Shown: positions 1-9,101, numbered from the stretch's first letter. The stretch is 64,000 nucleotides of DNA from Photobacterium atrarenae (GCF_024380015.1 NZ_CP101509.1:1488001-1552000); one strand, 5' to 3'. Made by a program: numbers and translations. The notes: generated by a model not told the origin, from the letters alone.

Positions 1-1
1 T

Positions 2-1639
2 TTGGCATGCATAATGCCGTTATTTGTGGCTGTTTTTACGACTCAAGATGCTCAGCTTGTCTTTTTTTGGCTTGGGGTGATGACGGTATTGATGTTATTG
101 AGTTCTGCTGCAAGATGGGGAGCGCAAGGTTTCGATTTTCGTGGTGACATGGCACAAAATACCCATCAGTTACGAACTCGTTTAGGGGAGAAGCTTCGGA
201 TTGTCCCATTAGAGACACTGAAAGATAAACGTGCGGGTGAGGTTAATGCAACCCTGCTGGGGAATGTCGATGAAAATATGGCTTATACATTAACTATCGC
301 TAATATGCTGCTTAATGCTCTGTTGTGTCCATTCGTTGTTGCTGTGTTTACGCTTTACTACGATTGGCGATTGGGATTACTGCTAATGCTCATTTTTCCA
401 ACCTTGATTCCTCTTTATCGCTGGTTGGCACCTCGTTTCAGTCGGGGAGTTGATAATTATGTGGCAGCACATCAGCAAATGAATGCAAATATTCTTGAGT
501 ATACGCAAGGTATTCAAGTGATGCGTGCAACAGGATGTGTCGGGGAAAAAGCAGAACGATTACAGGAGAGCCTGGCTTATTTAGAAAAAGTCCAAGTTGA
601 AGGACAGGAAAAAGGAACAAAGCCGAACTTATTAATTTCAAGTGTGTTTGAACTGGGGATGCTATTTGTATTTGGTTGTGGAGCATACTTAGTGACCAAA
701 GGTGAAACGGATCTTGCTGTTTTGGCTGCATTACTCGTTGTTATCGTCAGGTATGCTGAACCTCTATCATCATTTATCGGCTATACAAAGATTATTCACT
801 TGGTGGAAGCTTCTTTGGTTCGCATTGAAACATTGCTAAAAGTAACCGGACTGCCGCAATTACCACCACAAGAGCCGCAATCCTATGATATAGAATTTGA
901 AAAAGTTGATTTTTCATATCAGGGTTCCAAACATTCTGATTTGAAAGAGTTTGATTTAAAGATACCAGCGCGCAGTATGACTGCGTTAGTCGGCCCTTCA
1001 GGCGCTGGGAAAACGACAGTCACGCGGTTGTTGATGCGTTATGCGGATCCTCAGAACGGATGCGTGAAGATTGGCGGTGTTGATGTTCGAGCTATTCCTG
1101 CAGAATCTATCAATCACTTGATTTCAGTTGTTTTTCAGGATGTGTATCTGTTTGATGATACGATTTTGGCTAATATTCGAATGGCACGTCCTGAAGCTAG
1201 TGAACTGGAAGTGCAACAAGCAGCTATCGCAGCGAATTGCCATGATTTTATTCGTAGCCTGCCTCAAGGTTACCATACTCGTGTTGGCGATATTGGCTCT
1301 AGGTTATCAGGGGGAGAGCGTCAACGCATTAGTATCGCCAGAGCTATTTTGAAAAATGCGCCAATTTTAATTTTAGATGAACCCACCGCTGCACTTGATA
1401 CTGAAAGTGAGGTGGCTGTTCAGGCGGCGATTGATCATTTGATTAAAGATAAAACGGTAATTGTAGTTGCCCATCGTTTATCGACCATCACATCGGCAAG
1501 TAACATTGTTGTTGTGGATCAGGGGATGCTTGCAGAGCAGGGAACACATCATGAGTTACTTCGCAAGCGAGGAAGATACAGTGTAATGTGGCAGGCTCAA
1601 CAAAGAGTTAAGCATTGGCACTTAGCAGAGGGGGCCTGA
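2..1639 (+). CDS. Siderophore-type ABC transporter, fused permease and ATPase (5' end outside window)
   Basis: Half-transporter of the exporter fold: several membrane segments in the first ~270 visible residues, then a nucleotide-binding domain. Walker A GPSGAGKTT is at about residue 331, the signature LSGGERQR at about 435, Walker B ILILDEPTAALD at about 457 and the H-loop AHRLST near 490. The reading frame is open at the window edge, so the true start is missing. Order and style resemble the YbtP/YbtQ and IrtA/IrtB pairs that import or process ferric siderophores in the inner membrane; the adjacent AraC gene and Fur box support an iron role. The substrate cannot be read from the sequence, and a peptide or drug exporter is the main alternative. 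Base composition is AT-rich compared with the region after 3.1 kb. Confidence 0.8.
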   Translation: MACIMPLFVAVFTTQDAQLVFFWLGVMTVLMLLSSAARWGAQGFDFRGDMAQNTHQLRTRLGEKLRIVPLETLKDKRAGEVNATLLGNVDENMAYTLTIANMLLNALLCPFVVAVFTLYYDWRLGLLLMLIFPTLIPLYRWLAPRFSRGVDNYVAAHQQMNANILEYTQGIQVMRATGCVGEKAERLQESLAYLEKVQVEGQEKGTKPNLLISSVFELGMLFVFGCGAYLVTKGETDLAVLAALLVVIVRYAEPLSSFIGYTKIIHLVEASLVRIETLLKVTGLPQLPPQEPQSYDIEFEKVDFSYQGSKHSDLKEFDLKIPARSMTALVGPSGAGKTTVTRLLMRYADPQNGCVKIGGVDVRAIPAESINHLISVVFQDVYLFDDTILANIRMARPEASELEVQQAAIAANCHDFIRSLPQGYHTRVGDIGSRLSGGERQRISIARAILKNAPILILDEPTAALDTESEVAVQAAIDHLIKDKTVIVVAHRLSTITSASNIVVVDQGMLAEQGTHHELLRKRGRYSVMWQAQQRVKHWHLAEGA

Positions 1640-1653
1640 TATTTTTTGTGACG

Positions 1654-1694
1654 AAGGTCCTGTTGTATAAGGCGATGCGACAGGACTTTCTCAA
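1654..1694. terminator. Hairpin between convergent ABC transporter and araC-type gene
   Basis: Arms AAGGTCCTGT and ACAGGACTTT enclose a 16-nt loop. The T-tract is short on both strands, so efficiency is uncertain. It can serve the plus-strand ABC gene. Confidence 0.45.
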
Positions 1695-1737
1695 AAAGAT
1701 AGTAATTATGTAGGTCCATCTATTTTATTTTGTGCTT

Positions 1738-2781
1738 TTATCCTTGTTTGCGAAGATGTTTCAAGTCTCTTGGCTTAACTCCGTAATGTTTAAAAAATGT
1801 AGAAGAGAAATGACTCGTGTTGTTATAGCCAAGGTTTTGAGCAATGGTAGTAATTGGCATATCACTATTAATAATCGAGTGATAGGCTTTTTCCATTCTA
1901 CACTTAATTACGTATGCATAAGGGCTTGTGTTAAAAACGGATTTAAAGTCTTTTTTTAGTTTAAAATCATTAGTACCAACTAAACGAGCAAGAGTTGGTA
2001 ACTTAGGAGGGTTAAGTAATGAGCTTTCAAGAATGTCTCTTGCTTTGTATACCCTATGCTTTTCCTTCTCATTGATATTAGAGTCGGGGGTTGGCTGGCT
2101 AAACATAGACTGGATGCTTAGAGAAATTAGTTCATACGCTTTCCCTTGTAAGAAGACTTGTTTGATCATTTCCGTGACTGGAGGGTTTAATAGCATGTCT
2201 ACGCATTTTTGCATGAGGAGGTTATTTGTCATGGGAATGCTCATGTAACCTTTTGCTTGATTCGCATTGCAGTTTTCAATATTGCAGTTTTCAATAATAG
2301 TATCGAATTCCATAAGGTATTTTCTAGGAAAACATATAGATACAATCTTTAAATTCTCTGTAGGGGAAAAGTGTGCTGTGCCGTCGAAACTGCTATGACA
2401 GCATAGACTTGCGCTTCCTGGTGTAGCAGTGCTTTCATAATTACAGAGGTTAGATTTTGTTGTAACCGTGCCTTCTTTTACAAAAGCCAAAGATAAGTAT
2501 TCACGATTATCCCGAATAGGAATTTCAATTTCTTGATATATGTGGCCCTCTAATAAAACAATTTGGATTTCAGAAAATAAGTAGGTTGAAATGTTTAATA
2601 CAGATTTTTTAATTTGAATCGTCTGATGGTTTTCAGAGCCTTTATTGAAAACATCGTTCGATAGGCATTGCAGTTTATCAATATCCAAACATGTGTTTTC
2701 AGTATCATGAGAGGTGTGTTTTTTCATATTGTAGTGACTCTGCTTCTTTATTCTGAGCACGGCAAGATCGCGAACGCACAT
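1738..2781 (-). CDS. AraC/XylS-family transcriptional regulator, probable iron/siderophore regulator
   Basis: Protein of 347 residues with a poorly conserved N-terminal sensing half and a C-terminal double helix-turn-helix of about 95 residues (roughly 250-345). The second helix-turn-helix shows the family pattern I..IA..LGY.N.SHFS..FK...G..P. The class is that of YbtA and the PchR-like activators that switch on siderophore uptake with the siderophore as coinducer. The gene converges on the siderophore-type ABC gene, and a perfect Fur box lies about 130 bp upstream of its start, so iron repression of the regulator is likely. An internal ATG at 2727 (protein MKKHTSH...) is an alternative start. 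The direct target operon is not visible and probably lies left of the window. Confidence 0.8.
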   Translation of the reverse strand: MCVRDLAVLRIKKQSHYNMKKHTSHDTENTCLDIDKLQCLSNDVFNKGSENHQTIQIKKSVLNISTYLFSEIQIVLLEGHIYQEIEIPIRDNREYLSLAFVKEGTVTTKSNLCNYESTATPGSASLCCHSSFDGTAHFSPTENLKIVSICFPRKYLMEFDTIIENCNIENCNANQAKGYMSIPMTNNLLMQKCVDMLLNPPVTEMIKQVFLQGKAYELISLSIQSMFSQPTPDSNINEKEKHRVYKARDILESSLLNPPKLPTLARLVGTNDFKLKKDFKSVFNTSPYAYVIKCRMEKAYHSIINSDMPITTIAQNLGYNNTSHFSSTFFKHYGVKPRDLKHLRKQG

Positions 2782-2910
2782 AGATCATACTTTTTAATTC
2801 TATTCGATTGTAAAGGGATAGAATTCTGGATTTTCTTGGCCTGCACATCACTAAAAGTGTGATTTAGATCTGTTCATGTTCTCACCCTGGTACTCTGAGT
2901 ATATCATTGT

Positions 2911-2925
2911 TGATAATGATTATCA
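2911..2925. promoter_or_regulatory. Fur box upstream of the AraC-family gene
   Basis: TGATAATGATTATCA matches the 7-1-7 Fur inverted repeat TGATAATnATTATCA at all 14 defined positions. It lies 130 bp upstream of the regulator start (minus strand). The only gene it can obviously control here is the regulator; no plus-strand gene follows. Confidence 0.8.
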
Positions 2926-2929
2926 TTTT

Positions 2930-3155
2930 ATAGCTAGTGGTTTTTTTTTACAATATTTTGTCTTGACCCGAATTCAGATAACAAGTGCGACACTTCATGG
3001 GTCGGAATACCATATCACTGACGTGGTAGCTCAGGGGGGCAGAAGTTAAATGAAAGTGATTTAACTTCTAATGACAATAATGACAATAATGACAATAAAG
3101 AAAATAAAGCAGGAACAACGGTGGAGGATTCAGTGCGGCTGAAGCTGCTTGTCGT
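2930..3155. other. Intergenic stretch with 9-bp tandem repeat
   Basis: No convincing gene. Three exact tandem copies of ATGACAATA occupy 3071-3097, followed by the related AAGAAAATAAA. Composition shifts from AT-rich on the left to GC-balanced on the right, so this may mark the boundary of an acquired segment. Confidence 0.5.
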
Positions 3156-3878
3156 TCAATGCAACGCTCTCGACACCGCGCCATAGGTCATTAAAAACCG
3201 ATGGAGTAATGCGGTGCCCCAGGTGTCATGCAAGCGACTCTCGAGTACGGCTTCGTTGCCGGGCAAATACTCCGGATGATTGATGAGCCAGGTGACCATC
3301 GCAGACCAGCTCATCCCGATGTGGGCATGGGTTGAGTAAGTCCAGTTATTGTGCTTGAGCAGATAAAAGGGCTCTGATGGACTACTGGCGAGCGGGAATG
3401 AACCGGCAGGTTTTCGGCTGATGGCTTGTCGACTGAGTGACCAGCTCCAGTTTGTGGGCGAAAGGCCGGCCGTTAAGCTGTCTTGGCGACTGGCACTTAC
3501 GTCGACGAAATGAAGCCCCGCGGTACACTTGCACGTCCCTCCCGTACTTTCGCCGCCAAGCGCTTCGACCAGATAATGGTGCGCATCACCGAACGCAAAC
3601 AGGGGGCGCCGTCGATGGGCGACTGCTTTTAACCAGGTAACTAAGTGTTGCCGGAAACGGTGATAGGCCTCGCGATGCCACAATCCGCAGATGATAAAAC
3701 ACGAGTAGTGGTCAATATTGATTCGCTGCAGTTCTTCCAGGCTGTGAATGACAACAAATGGGTCCGTCTCGTGGAGGAGTGTTTCAGTCCATTGACGCCC
3801 GACAAGATGAGCCACCTCAGCAGGTGGCTCGTCAAGTCGGATAATGGCAATCGGGAGTTGATGCATTGTTCCCACCAT
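3156..3878 (-). CDS. Degenerate class I amidotransferase-like protein downstream of cysI
   Basis: A 240-residue protein beginning 6 nt after the cysI stop codon, so almost certainly co-transcribed with it. I do not recognise a named family with certainty. The stretch FAFGDAHHYLVEALGG (about residues 93-108) lines up with the nucleophile elbow of class I glutamine amidotransferases (G-I-C-F-G-H-Q...ALGG), but the cysteine position is glycine. The later STHAHIGMSWS (about 185-195) sits where the catalytic His-Pro-Glu is expected. No signal peptide or membrane segment is seen. If homologous, it is a pseudoenzyme, perhaps a binding or scaffold protein. Its function in sulfite reduction is unknown and no role is inferred beyond linkage. 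Confidence 0.55.
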   Translation of the reverse strand: MVGTMHQLPIAIIRLDEPPAEVAHLVGRQWTETLLHETDPFVVIHSLEELQRINIDHYSCFIICGLWHREAYHRFRQHLVTWLKAVAHRRRPLFAFGDAHHYLVEALGGESTGGTCKCTAGLHFVDVSASRQDSLTAGLSPTNWSWSLSRQAISRKPAGSFPLASSPSEPFYLLKHNNWTYSTHAHIGMSWSAMVTWLINHPEYLPGNEAVLESRLHDTWGTALLHRFLMTYGAVSRALH

Positions 3879-3884
3879 GACAAC

Positions 3885-5591
3885 TTACGCTTCAGAAGTC
3901 AGGTCGTAAAAATCGACGGATGAGTTGTAGACAGGTTTGACGATCCCGACCCGAATGGCAAAATCACCAAAATCTTCATTTGGCTCACCTTCTTTCGACC
4001 ATTGGCCAATGTAGCCATCGAGTAAAGCCAGGATCTTGTCAATCGGCATGTTGCTCTGGTGTAGTCGTGGGATACGGGTCCCCATGACATTGCCGCCGAT
4101 ATAGAAATCGTAACGATTGAGGGCACGCCCAACTAAGCCGACTTCTGCCAACATCGCCCTGCCGCAGCCATTTGGGCAGCCGGTGATACGAAAGACAAAG
4201 GGGTGTTCAGTCATTTGGTGCTGTGCCATCATGCGGTCAATTTGGGCTGAGATTTCCGGCAATGCCCGCTCTGCTTCTGCCATGGCCAGTGGGCAGGTTG
4301 GGAAAGAGACACAAGCCATGGCGCTTTTGCGCTGTAGGCTGACGGTATCGTCGATCAGCCCGTATTCGCGGGCGATCTGATCGATCTCTTCTTTTTGCTC
4401 CGATGGCACGCCGGCAATGATCACATTCTGGTTCGGGGAAAGGCGAAAATCCCCCTGGTGGATCTGCGCGATCTTGGCCATCCCGCGCTTACGTGGTTTC
4501 TCGGGAGTGTCAATCACTCGGCCGCTGGGGATAAACAGGGTGAGGTGATGTCTTCCGTCAACGCCTGCAGTCCAGCCAATCCGGTCTCCGCGGGCCGTAA
4601 ATTCGTAGGGGTGAACCGGGGAGAATTTGACGCCTGCACGTTGCTCAACCTCTTGCTTGAATGCCTCCACCCCGACGCGATCCAGCGTATATTTGGTTTT
4701 CGCATTCCGGCGATTGGAGCGGTTCCCCCAGTCGCGCTGGGTTGAAACGACGGCCTCGGCGACTGCCAGCGTGTGTTCGGTCGGAATAAAACCGAATTCG
4801 CTGGCCATCCGTGGATAGGTGGTTTTGTCGCCGTGGGTCATGGCCAGGCCACCCCCGACCAGAACATTAAAGCCGAGCAGCTGATCACCTTCGCCGATGG
4901 CGACAAAACTTAAATCATTGGCGTGAACATCGACGTCGTTCTGCGGCGGGATCACGACCGTGGTTTTGAACTTACGCGGCAAGTAGTTGTTGCCTAAAAT
5001 GGTTTCCTCTTCTTTCTCGATGGAAACCTTTTCACCGTCCAGCCAGACTTCAGCGTAGGCATTGGTTTTGGGCAACAGGTGCTCCGAGATCTTCTTGGCC
5101 CATTCATAAGCGGTTTGATGCAAGGTGCTTTCAATCGGGTTCGAGGAACAGAGGACGTTCCGGTTGACATCGCCAGCGGTTGCTCGTGAATCTAACCCAA
5201 GCTGATTCAACAGCTTGTGGACCGGTTTGATGTCATGTTTGAGTACGCCGTGCAGCTGAACGGCCTGGCGGTTGGTGACACGGATGGATTCATATTGGGT
5301 ATTGGTGGACGCAAACTCATCAATGCCAAGCCACTGTTTGGGTGTAATAATCCCGCCCGGTAAACGAACGCGCAGCATCACGGTATGCAACGGCTCTAGT
5401 TTTTGTTTGACGCGTTCGGCCCGGATGTCCCGGTCGTCCTGCTGGTACATGCCGTGGAAACGGATCAGCTGAAAGTTGTCGCTTTCAAAGCCACCGGTGA
5501 TCAGGTTTTGCAGATCTTCCGTAATGGTGCCCCGTAATAATTTACTTTCTTGTTTTAGTCTTTCGTTGTCAGAGAGTTTTTCATTGCTCAT
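3885..5591 (-). CDS. cysI: Assimilatory sulfite reductase hemoprotein (beta) subunit
   Basis: Reduces sulfite to sulfide with siroheme and a 4Fe-4S cluster, normally taking electrons from the CysJ flavoprotein. The four cluster and siroheme ligands are in place: C-V-S-F-P-T-C and G-C-P-N-G-C in the C-terminal third, spaced as in the family. The start was set at [10 protein letters not shown] (568 residues, close to the 570 of E. coli CysI); the 24 residues upstream in frame look non-coding. No cysJ or cysH lies beside it: the divergent neighbour is an MFS transporter and the downstream gene is the degenerate amidotransferase. Electron supply must therefore come from elsewhere in the genome or from another reductase. 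Confidence 0.93.
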   Translation of the reverse strand: MSNEKLSDNERLKQESKLLRGTITEDLQNLITGGFESDNFQLIRFHGMYQQDDRDIRAERVKQKLEPLHTVMLRVRLPGGIITPKQWLGIDEFASTNTQYESIRVTNRQAVQLHGVLKHDIKPVHKLLNQLGLDSRATAGDVNRNVLCSSNPIESTLHQTAYEWAKKISEHLLPKTNAYAEVWLDGEKVSIEKEEETILGNNYLPRKFKTTVVIPPQNDVDVHANDLSFVAIGEGDQLLGFNVLVGGGLAMTHGDKTTYPRMASEFGFIPTEHTLAVAEAVVSTQRDWGNRSNRRNAKTKYTLDRVGVEAFKQEVEQRAGVKFSPVHPYEFTARGDRIGWTAGVDGRHHLTLFIPSGRVIDTPEKPRKRGMAKIAQIHQGDFRLSPNQNVIIAGVPSEQKEEIDQIAREYGLIDDTVSLQRKSAMACVSFPTCPLAMAEAERALPEISAQIDRMMAQHQMTEHPFVFRITGCPNGCGRAMLAEVGLVGRALNRYDFYIGGNVMGTRIPRLHQSNMPIDKILALLDGYIGQWSKEGEPNEDFGDFAIRVGIVKPVYNSSVDFYDLTSEA

Positions 5592-5856
5592 CGTGATAGT
5601 CCATTGCCAGATTATATTGCTCACCGGTGCGTCAATGCACGGCACCGTCAAGAAAACTATCACTCGCTGTTGAGCGGAAACAGGTACAGATGGGTGTGAA
5701 AAATGGCATAACAGATTGTTTTTAATAACCGTTTGGAATTTCTTAAAACCAGAGTCGTTGAATCAGGCGAAATCCCCGCGAAATTAATGAGATATAGTTC
5801 TTATTTAGTTCATTTCTTTATATCAATAAGCATGAGGTTGCTTATTTAAATAAAAT

Positions 5857-5871
5857 TGAGAATTATTATCG
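5857..5871. promoter_or_regulatory. Fur-like site upstream of MFS gene
   Basis: TGAGAATTATTATCG agrees with the 7-1-7 Fur motif at 12 of 14 defined positions and ends 42 bp before the MFS start codon, inside the 322-bp divergent cysI/MFS promoter region. Otherwise that region is simply AT-rich. Confidence 0.4.
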
Positions 5872-5913
5872 TGTAATATCCATTCATCATCGGATGGTGT
5901 TCAGGCTGGGTTT

Positions 5914-7113
5914 ATGAGTATTCAATTTGGGTTTATCTATTTTTTCCTGTTAATGGTCGGGGCCGGGCAGTCGATTGTTTTTGCCATATTTCCGGCTCTA
6001 TCCCGTGAATTAATGATGACGGAGCTGCAAGCTGGTTTGGTGATCAGTGCTGCGGCATTGATGTCATTTGTCGTGTCTCCGTTCTGGGGACGCCGGGTGG
6101 ACAAAGCAGGCAGTAAGTCATCCCTGATCCAGGGTGTTGCAGGTTATGGTTTCTTCAATTTGGCATTTGCCGGCGTGCTCTGGTTGGCGATAGACACGAC
6201 CATGTCCGTTGTCGCTGTCTTTCTGCTATTGGTACTGATCCGCTGCTTGTTTGCCTTTTTTACGGCTGCAATTTTGCCTGCGGCGCAAACCTACTTGATC
6301 GCTCACACTTCCGCTGAAGAGCGTCCGGCAAAAATGGCGATGATCGGCATGATGTTCGGACTCGGGATGATCCTCGGTCCTGCGGCAGGGAGCGCGCTGG
6401 TCTCGGTCGGCATTCTGGCGCCGATTGTGCTGAGTGCGTTGATTATGCTGTTGCCGCTCCCCTTTGCGGCCAGGCATTTGCACGAAGCGCCCGTCATTCA
6501 GAAACAGCAATTCGAAGGGGCTGGAAAGATCCGTTTTCGTGATGCCAGAATTCGTCCGTATTTCCTGCTGATGCTGACGGTCTATGCAATTTTCTCTGCA
6601 ATTCAGCAAACGATCGCGTTTTCTTTGCAGGATTTATTGTCCTTTGATGCCGTCACGACTGCGCAATGGGTTGGTATCGCGTTTATGATCTGTGCGGTTG
6701 CCTCAGTGATTTGCCAAGGGGTGATTATTCAGAAGTGGCAGTTTAGTGGTCAGCAACTGATCGCGATTGGACTCGTGTCGATACTGATTTCGCTGACGGT
6801 CTTTATTGCCGGGCAAGGGGTAGTGGCCGTGGTGATAGCGTTCGCGGCCCTGGGCGTTGGCTTCGGATTTGTCTATCCGGGCATTGTCAGCAAAGCATCT
6901 CTGTCTGTCACCGGGCAGCTTCAGGGACAAGTCACAGGTGCGCTCCAGGCGGCAATGTCTCTGGGATTTATCGTCGGTCCCCTGATTGGCGCGGGGCTCT
7001 ATGCCGAGATCGGGCAGTGGGTTTATGGGGTGCTGCTCTGCTTGCTGGTCAGTACATCACTTTATGTCTGGTTTAATCGGGACAAAAGCGAAGAATCTGA
7101 AGTGCTGGTGTGA
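5914..7113 (+). CDS. MFS transporter, 12-TM, TetA/drug-exporter type
   Basis: Inner-membrane secondary transporter of 399 residues with about twelve hydrophobic segments. The loop after the second segment carries a variant of the MFS motif A (G-R-R-V-D-K-A-G-S-K, about residues 57-66), typical of proton-coupled drug or siderophore exporters, and the fifth segment has the exporter-like G..LGPAAG pattern. It is divergent from cysI. A Fur-like site 42 bp upstream raises the possibility that it exports a siderophore, in line with the iron genes at the left edge, but drug efflux is equally compatible with the sequence. The substrate is not determinable. Confidence 0.8.
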   Translation: MSIQFGFIYFFLLMVGAGQSIVFAIFPALSRELMMTELQAGLVISAAALMSFVVSPFWGRRVDKAGSKSSLIQGVAGYGFFNLAFAGVLWLAIDTTMSVVAVFLLLVLIRCLFAFFTAAILPAAQTYLIAHTSAEERPAKMAMIGMMFGLGMILGPAAGSALVSVGILAPIVLSALIMLLPLPFAARHLHEAPVIQKQQFEGAGKIRFRDARIRPYFLLMLTVYAIFSAIQQTIAFSLQDLLSFDAVTTAQWVGIAFMICAVASVICQGVIIQKWQFSGQQLIAIGLVSILISLTVFIAGQGVVAVVIAFAALGVGFGFVYPGIVSKASLSVTGQLQGQVTGALQAAMSLGFIVGPLIGAGLYAEIGQWVYGVLLCLLVSTSLYVWFNRDKSEESEVLV

Positions 7114-7278
7114 ATGATGTGGTCATCAACGAGAATCCCGTCCTATCATTCATGCTCAAAGCGGGTCTTTAATGCATGAGGCCCGATGAACAATGTTGAA
7201 GTGGGCAAACGTATTGAGTTGACTTTTTAGCGACATATCTTTATCAAGCATGTTTTTGTATTTCTTGTGAAGATTGTG

Positions 7279-7623
7279 ATGTTGTCATCTCTCCCGCCAC
7301 TTGTAACCCTATCGTTTGCTATTGTCTTAGAAGTGTTGGCGACTTCGTGGCAGCCCAGAACCAATCAGTTTACTGCGGTTGTGCCCACCGTCGGCGTCTT
7401 GCTGGGCTATGGTCTAGCGTTTTACCTGCTGTCTCTGACGGTCCAGAATATGCCGCTGGGGATCGCTTATGCGATTTGGTGCGGCGCGGGGATCGTACTG
7501 GTCGCGTTGATTGCCTGGTTATTACATGGCCAGAAGTTGGATGGGTACGCGATAGTCGGCATTGCCTTGATTCTGCTTGGCACCGTGATCATTAATGTAT
7601 TCTCGACGGCGATCGATCATTAA
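7279..7623 (+). CDS. Small multidrug resistance (SMR/EmrE-like) transporter
   Basis: Protein of 114 residues with four membrane helices. The essential membrane glutamate of the SMR family is present in helix 1 (A-I-V-L-E-V-L-A-T-S-W). The signature A-F-Y-L-L-S-L-T-V-Q-N-M-P-L-G-I-A-Y-A-I-W follows in helices 2-3, including the conserved Tyr and Trp. It acts as a dimer exporting cationic compounds or guanidinium-like metabolites against protons. ATG at 7279 was taken as start; a GTG at 7267 is also possible but has no ribosome site. It follows the MFS gene by about 160 bp and may be separately transcribed. Confidence 0.85.
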   Translation: MLSSLPPLVTLSFAIVLEVLATSWQPRTNQFTAVVPTVGVLLGYGLAFYLLSLTVQNMPLGIAYAIWCGAGIVLVALIAWLLHGQKLDGYAIVGIALILLGTVIINVFSTAIDH

Positions 7624-7636
7624 TCGGCACACAAAC

Positions 7637-7661
7637 AAAAAAGCCCTGACGTGAACAGGGC
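7637..7661 (-). terminator. Rho-independent terminator, minus strand (iolB side)
   Basis: Stem GCCCTG/CAGGGC with a 7-nt loop. Read on the minus strand it is followed by six T residues. It lies beyond the palindromic repeat 7666-7827, so the repeat is probably transcribed in the iolB 3' untranslated region. Confidence 0.6.
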
Positions 7662-7665
7662 AATA

Positions 7666-7827
7666 ATACCAATCGCAGTAAATAACTGGTCATCCTAGCT
7701 TGTTAAAATGTTCGATAACTGCGTTAGAATTTTTGATTGTAGAATAACTACTTATCTAAAAATTCTGCCTTGTTCTCAAACATTTTTCCTGCGCTATTTC
7801 TGATCACTTACTTACTTTGATTGGTAT
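7666..7827. repeat. 162-bp palindromic MITE-like repeat
   Basis: The ends are ATACCAATC...TGGTCA (7666-7692) and an inverted copy ending in GATTGGTAT (7801-7827), matching at 22 of 27 positions. The interior is also an inverted repeat: AAAATGTT and AGAATTTTT pair with AAAAATTCT and AACATTTT. The whole element folds into one long hairpin with no coding capacity. A decayed partial copy is at 22258-22341. Dispersed palindromes of this type are common between genes in Vibrionaceae-like genomes; transposase dependence is inferred, not shown. Confidence 0.7.
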
Positions 7828-7857
7828 AAACAACATCAACAAAGGTAGAGAATGGGG

Positions 7858-8682
7858 TTAGGCGTGCTTTTCAGCGTAAGCCGGGCTGTTGACCCAGTTG
7901 TGGTCTTCTTCCCAGGTAAAGAGCCATTTTCGGGTCGGCCCGGCCATGACGTTCAGGTAGTAACTGTCGTAGCCGGCCAGGGTGGCTACCGGGTGATAGC
8001 CTTTCGGCGCCATCACCACATCCTTGTTGTACACGGCCATTGATTCATCCAGCGACCGGTCATCGGTATATACCCGCTGCATGCAAAAGCCCTGGGAAGG
8101 ATTCAGACGGTGATAATAAGTTTCTTCCAGATAAGTTTCGTGTGGCTCATTATCCTGATCATGCTTGTGGCTTGGGTAGGAGCTGGTGTTCCCTTCATCG
8201 GTATAGACTTCCACCACCAACAAGCTATCGGCCGCTTGGTCATCCGGCAGGATGTTATGAACATAACGCTGGTTATTGCCATGGCCGCGTTGCTCGGCGC
8301 TGATAGCATCCGGAGCGATTAAGCGGGTCGGGTAGGTGCCTTTTCCCGGTGCCTGACAGACCGCCAGTTCCAGCGTCGTATTGGCCACCACGGCATAACT
8401 TTCCCCCTGCGTCACATACACCGCGTAAGGCTTTTTGCGCTCAAACGGACCCATGCGATCCCCGATATTTTCAAAGGTTGCAGTCGGAGTGCTGATCGTC
8501 GCTTTACCAGCGATCAGCACCAGGCAGACTTCACACTCAGAGGCCGGCATGTCGATTCGTTGGCCAGCTTCGAGTTCAAATACCTCAAATCCGACATATT
8601 TCCATGCTGCAGATGCGGGGGTAATGTGCTGCGTCCGGCCTTGTGCGTCGGGCGCATGATATTTTGATAGTAACTTGGACAT
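7858..8682 (-). CDS. iolB: 5-deoxy-glucuronate isomerase
   Basis: Cytosolic inositol-pathway enzyme converting 5-deoxy-D-glucuronate to 2-deoxy-5-keto-D-gluconate. The protein has 274 residues from MSKLLSKYHAPD, near the usual IolB length of about 270. Start chosen because AGAGG precedes this ATG at normal spacing, while the longer frame (to 8715) adds a basic, unconserved leader. Cupin-type histidines are visible: K-H-D-Q-D followed by H-E-T-Y-L-E-E and Y-Y-H in the middle, then G-Y-H-P near the C-terminus. It is divergent from iolD and carries its own copy of the GRAA-N6-TTYC operator at 8774. Confidence 0.93.
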   Translation of the reverse strand: MSKLLSKYHAPDAQGRTQHITPASAAWKYVGFEVFELEAGQRIDMPASECEVCLVLIAGKATISTPTATFENIGDRMGPFERKKPYAVYVTQGESYAVVANTTLELAVCQAPGKGTYPTRLIAPDAISAEQRGHGNNQRYVHNILPDDQAADSLLVVEVYTDEGNTSSYPSHKHDQDNEPHETYLEETYYHRLNPSQGFCMQRVYTDDRSLDESMAVYNKDVVMAPKGYHPVATLAGYDSYYLNVMAGPTRKWLFTWEEDHNWVNSPAYAEKHA

Positions 8683-8773
8683 CCTGGACCTCTGCTTGCG
8701 TGGGGCTACGGGCACCTACGCTTCCTGTTAAAGGGTATGATCTGATTTCAAACTTTCATTTAATCTACCATGT

Positions 8774-8787
8774 GGAATTTTTATTTC
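8774..8787. promoter_or_regulatory. Putative RpiR/IolR operator, iolB promoter
   Basis: GGAATTTTTATTTC fits GRAA-N6-TTYC. It lies 92 bp upstream of the iolB start in the 419-bp iolB/iolD divergent region, which contains no other gene. The pattern matches the GGAA-N6-TTCC site described for RpiR-type IolR in rhizobia. Confidence 0.55.
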
Positions 8788-8977
8788 AACTCTAGGCGAT
8801 CATGAAATTACGAACATGTCGCACTCACTGCAAAGCATCAGGCGCATTTCGGTGATGGAGCGCAGCGAGGTGCCAGTTGCCAGTCAGACGCATGAATCCT
8901 TGATGCTGGATGGACAAGTACATTGAAGGCCGACCCGGATCACAAAAGAAGTTGATATTTCATAATTATCTTGAAAT

Positions 8978-8991
8978 GAAAAAAATGTTCC
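8978..8991. promoter_or_regulatory. Putative RpiR/IolR operator, iolD promoter
   Basis: GAAAAAAATGTTCC fits GRAA-N6-TTYC and lies 110 bp upstream of the iolD start. Confidence 0.55.
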
Positions 8992-9101
8992 ATATAGTGA
9001 TTTTAATCAAGTGAAACGATCCCTCGGATGAGGCAGAACCGGCTTCGACAGGCAATCAGAATGGATTCTGCCAGGATATGATTTATTGGAGAGACAGTGG
9101 T

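Noticed and set aside
3071..3097. Tandem repeat considered as a CRISPR or iteron array
   Set aside because: Only three 9-bp units without spacers, no repA or cas gene nearby.
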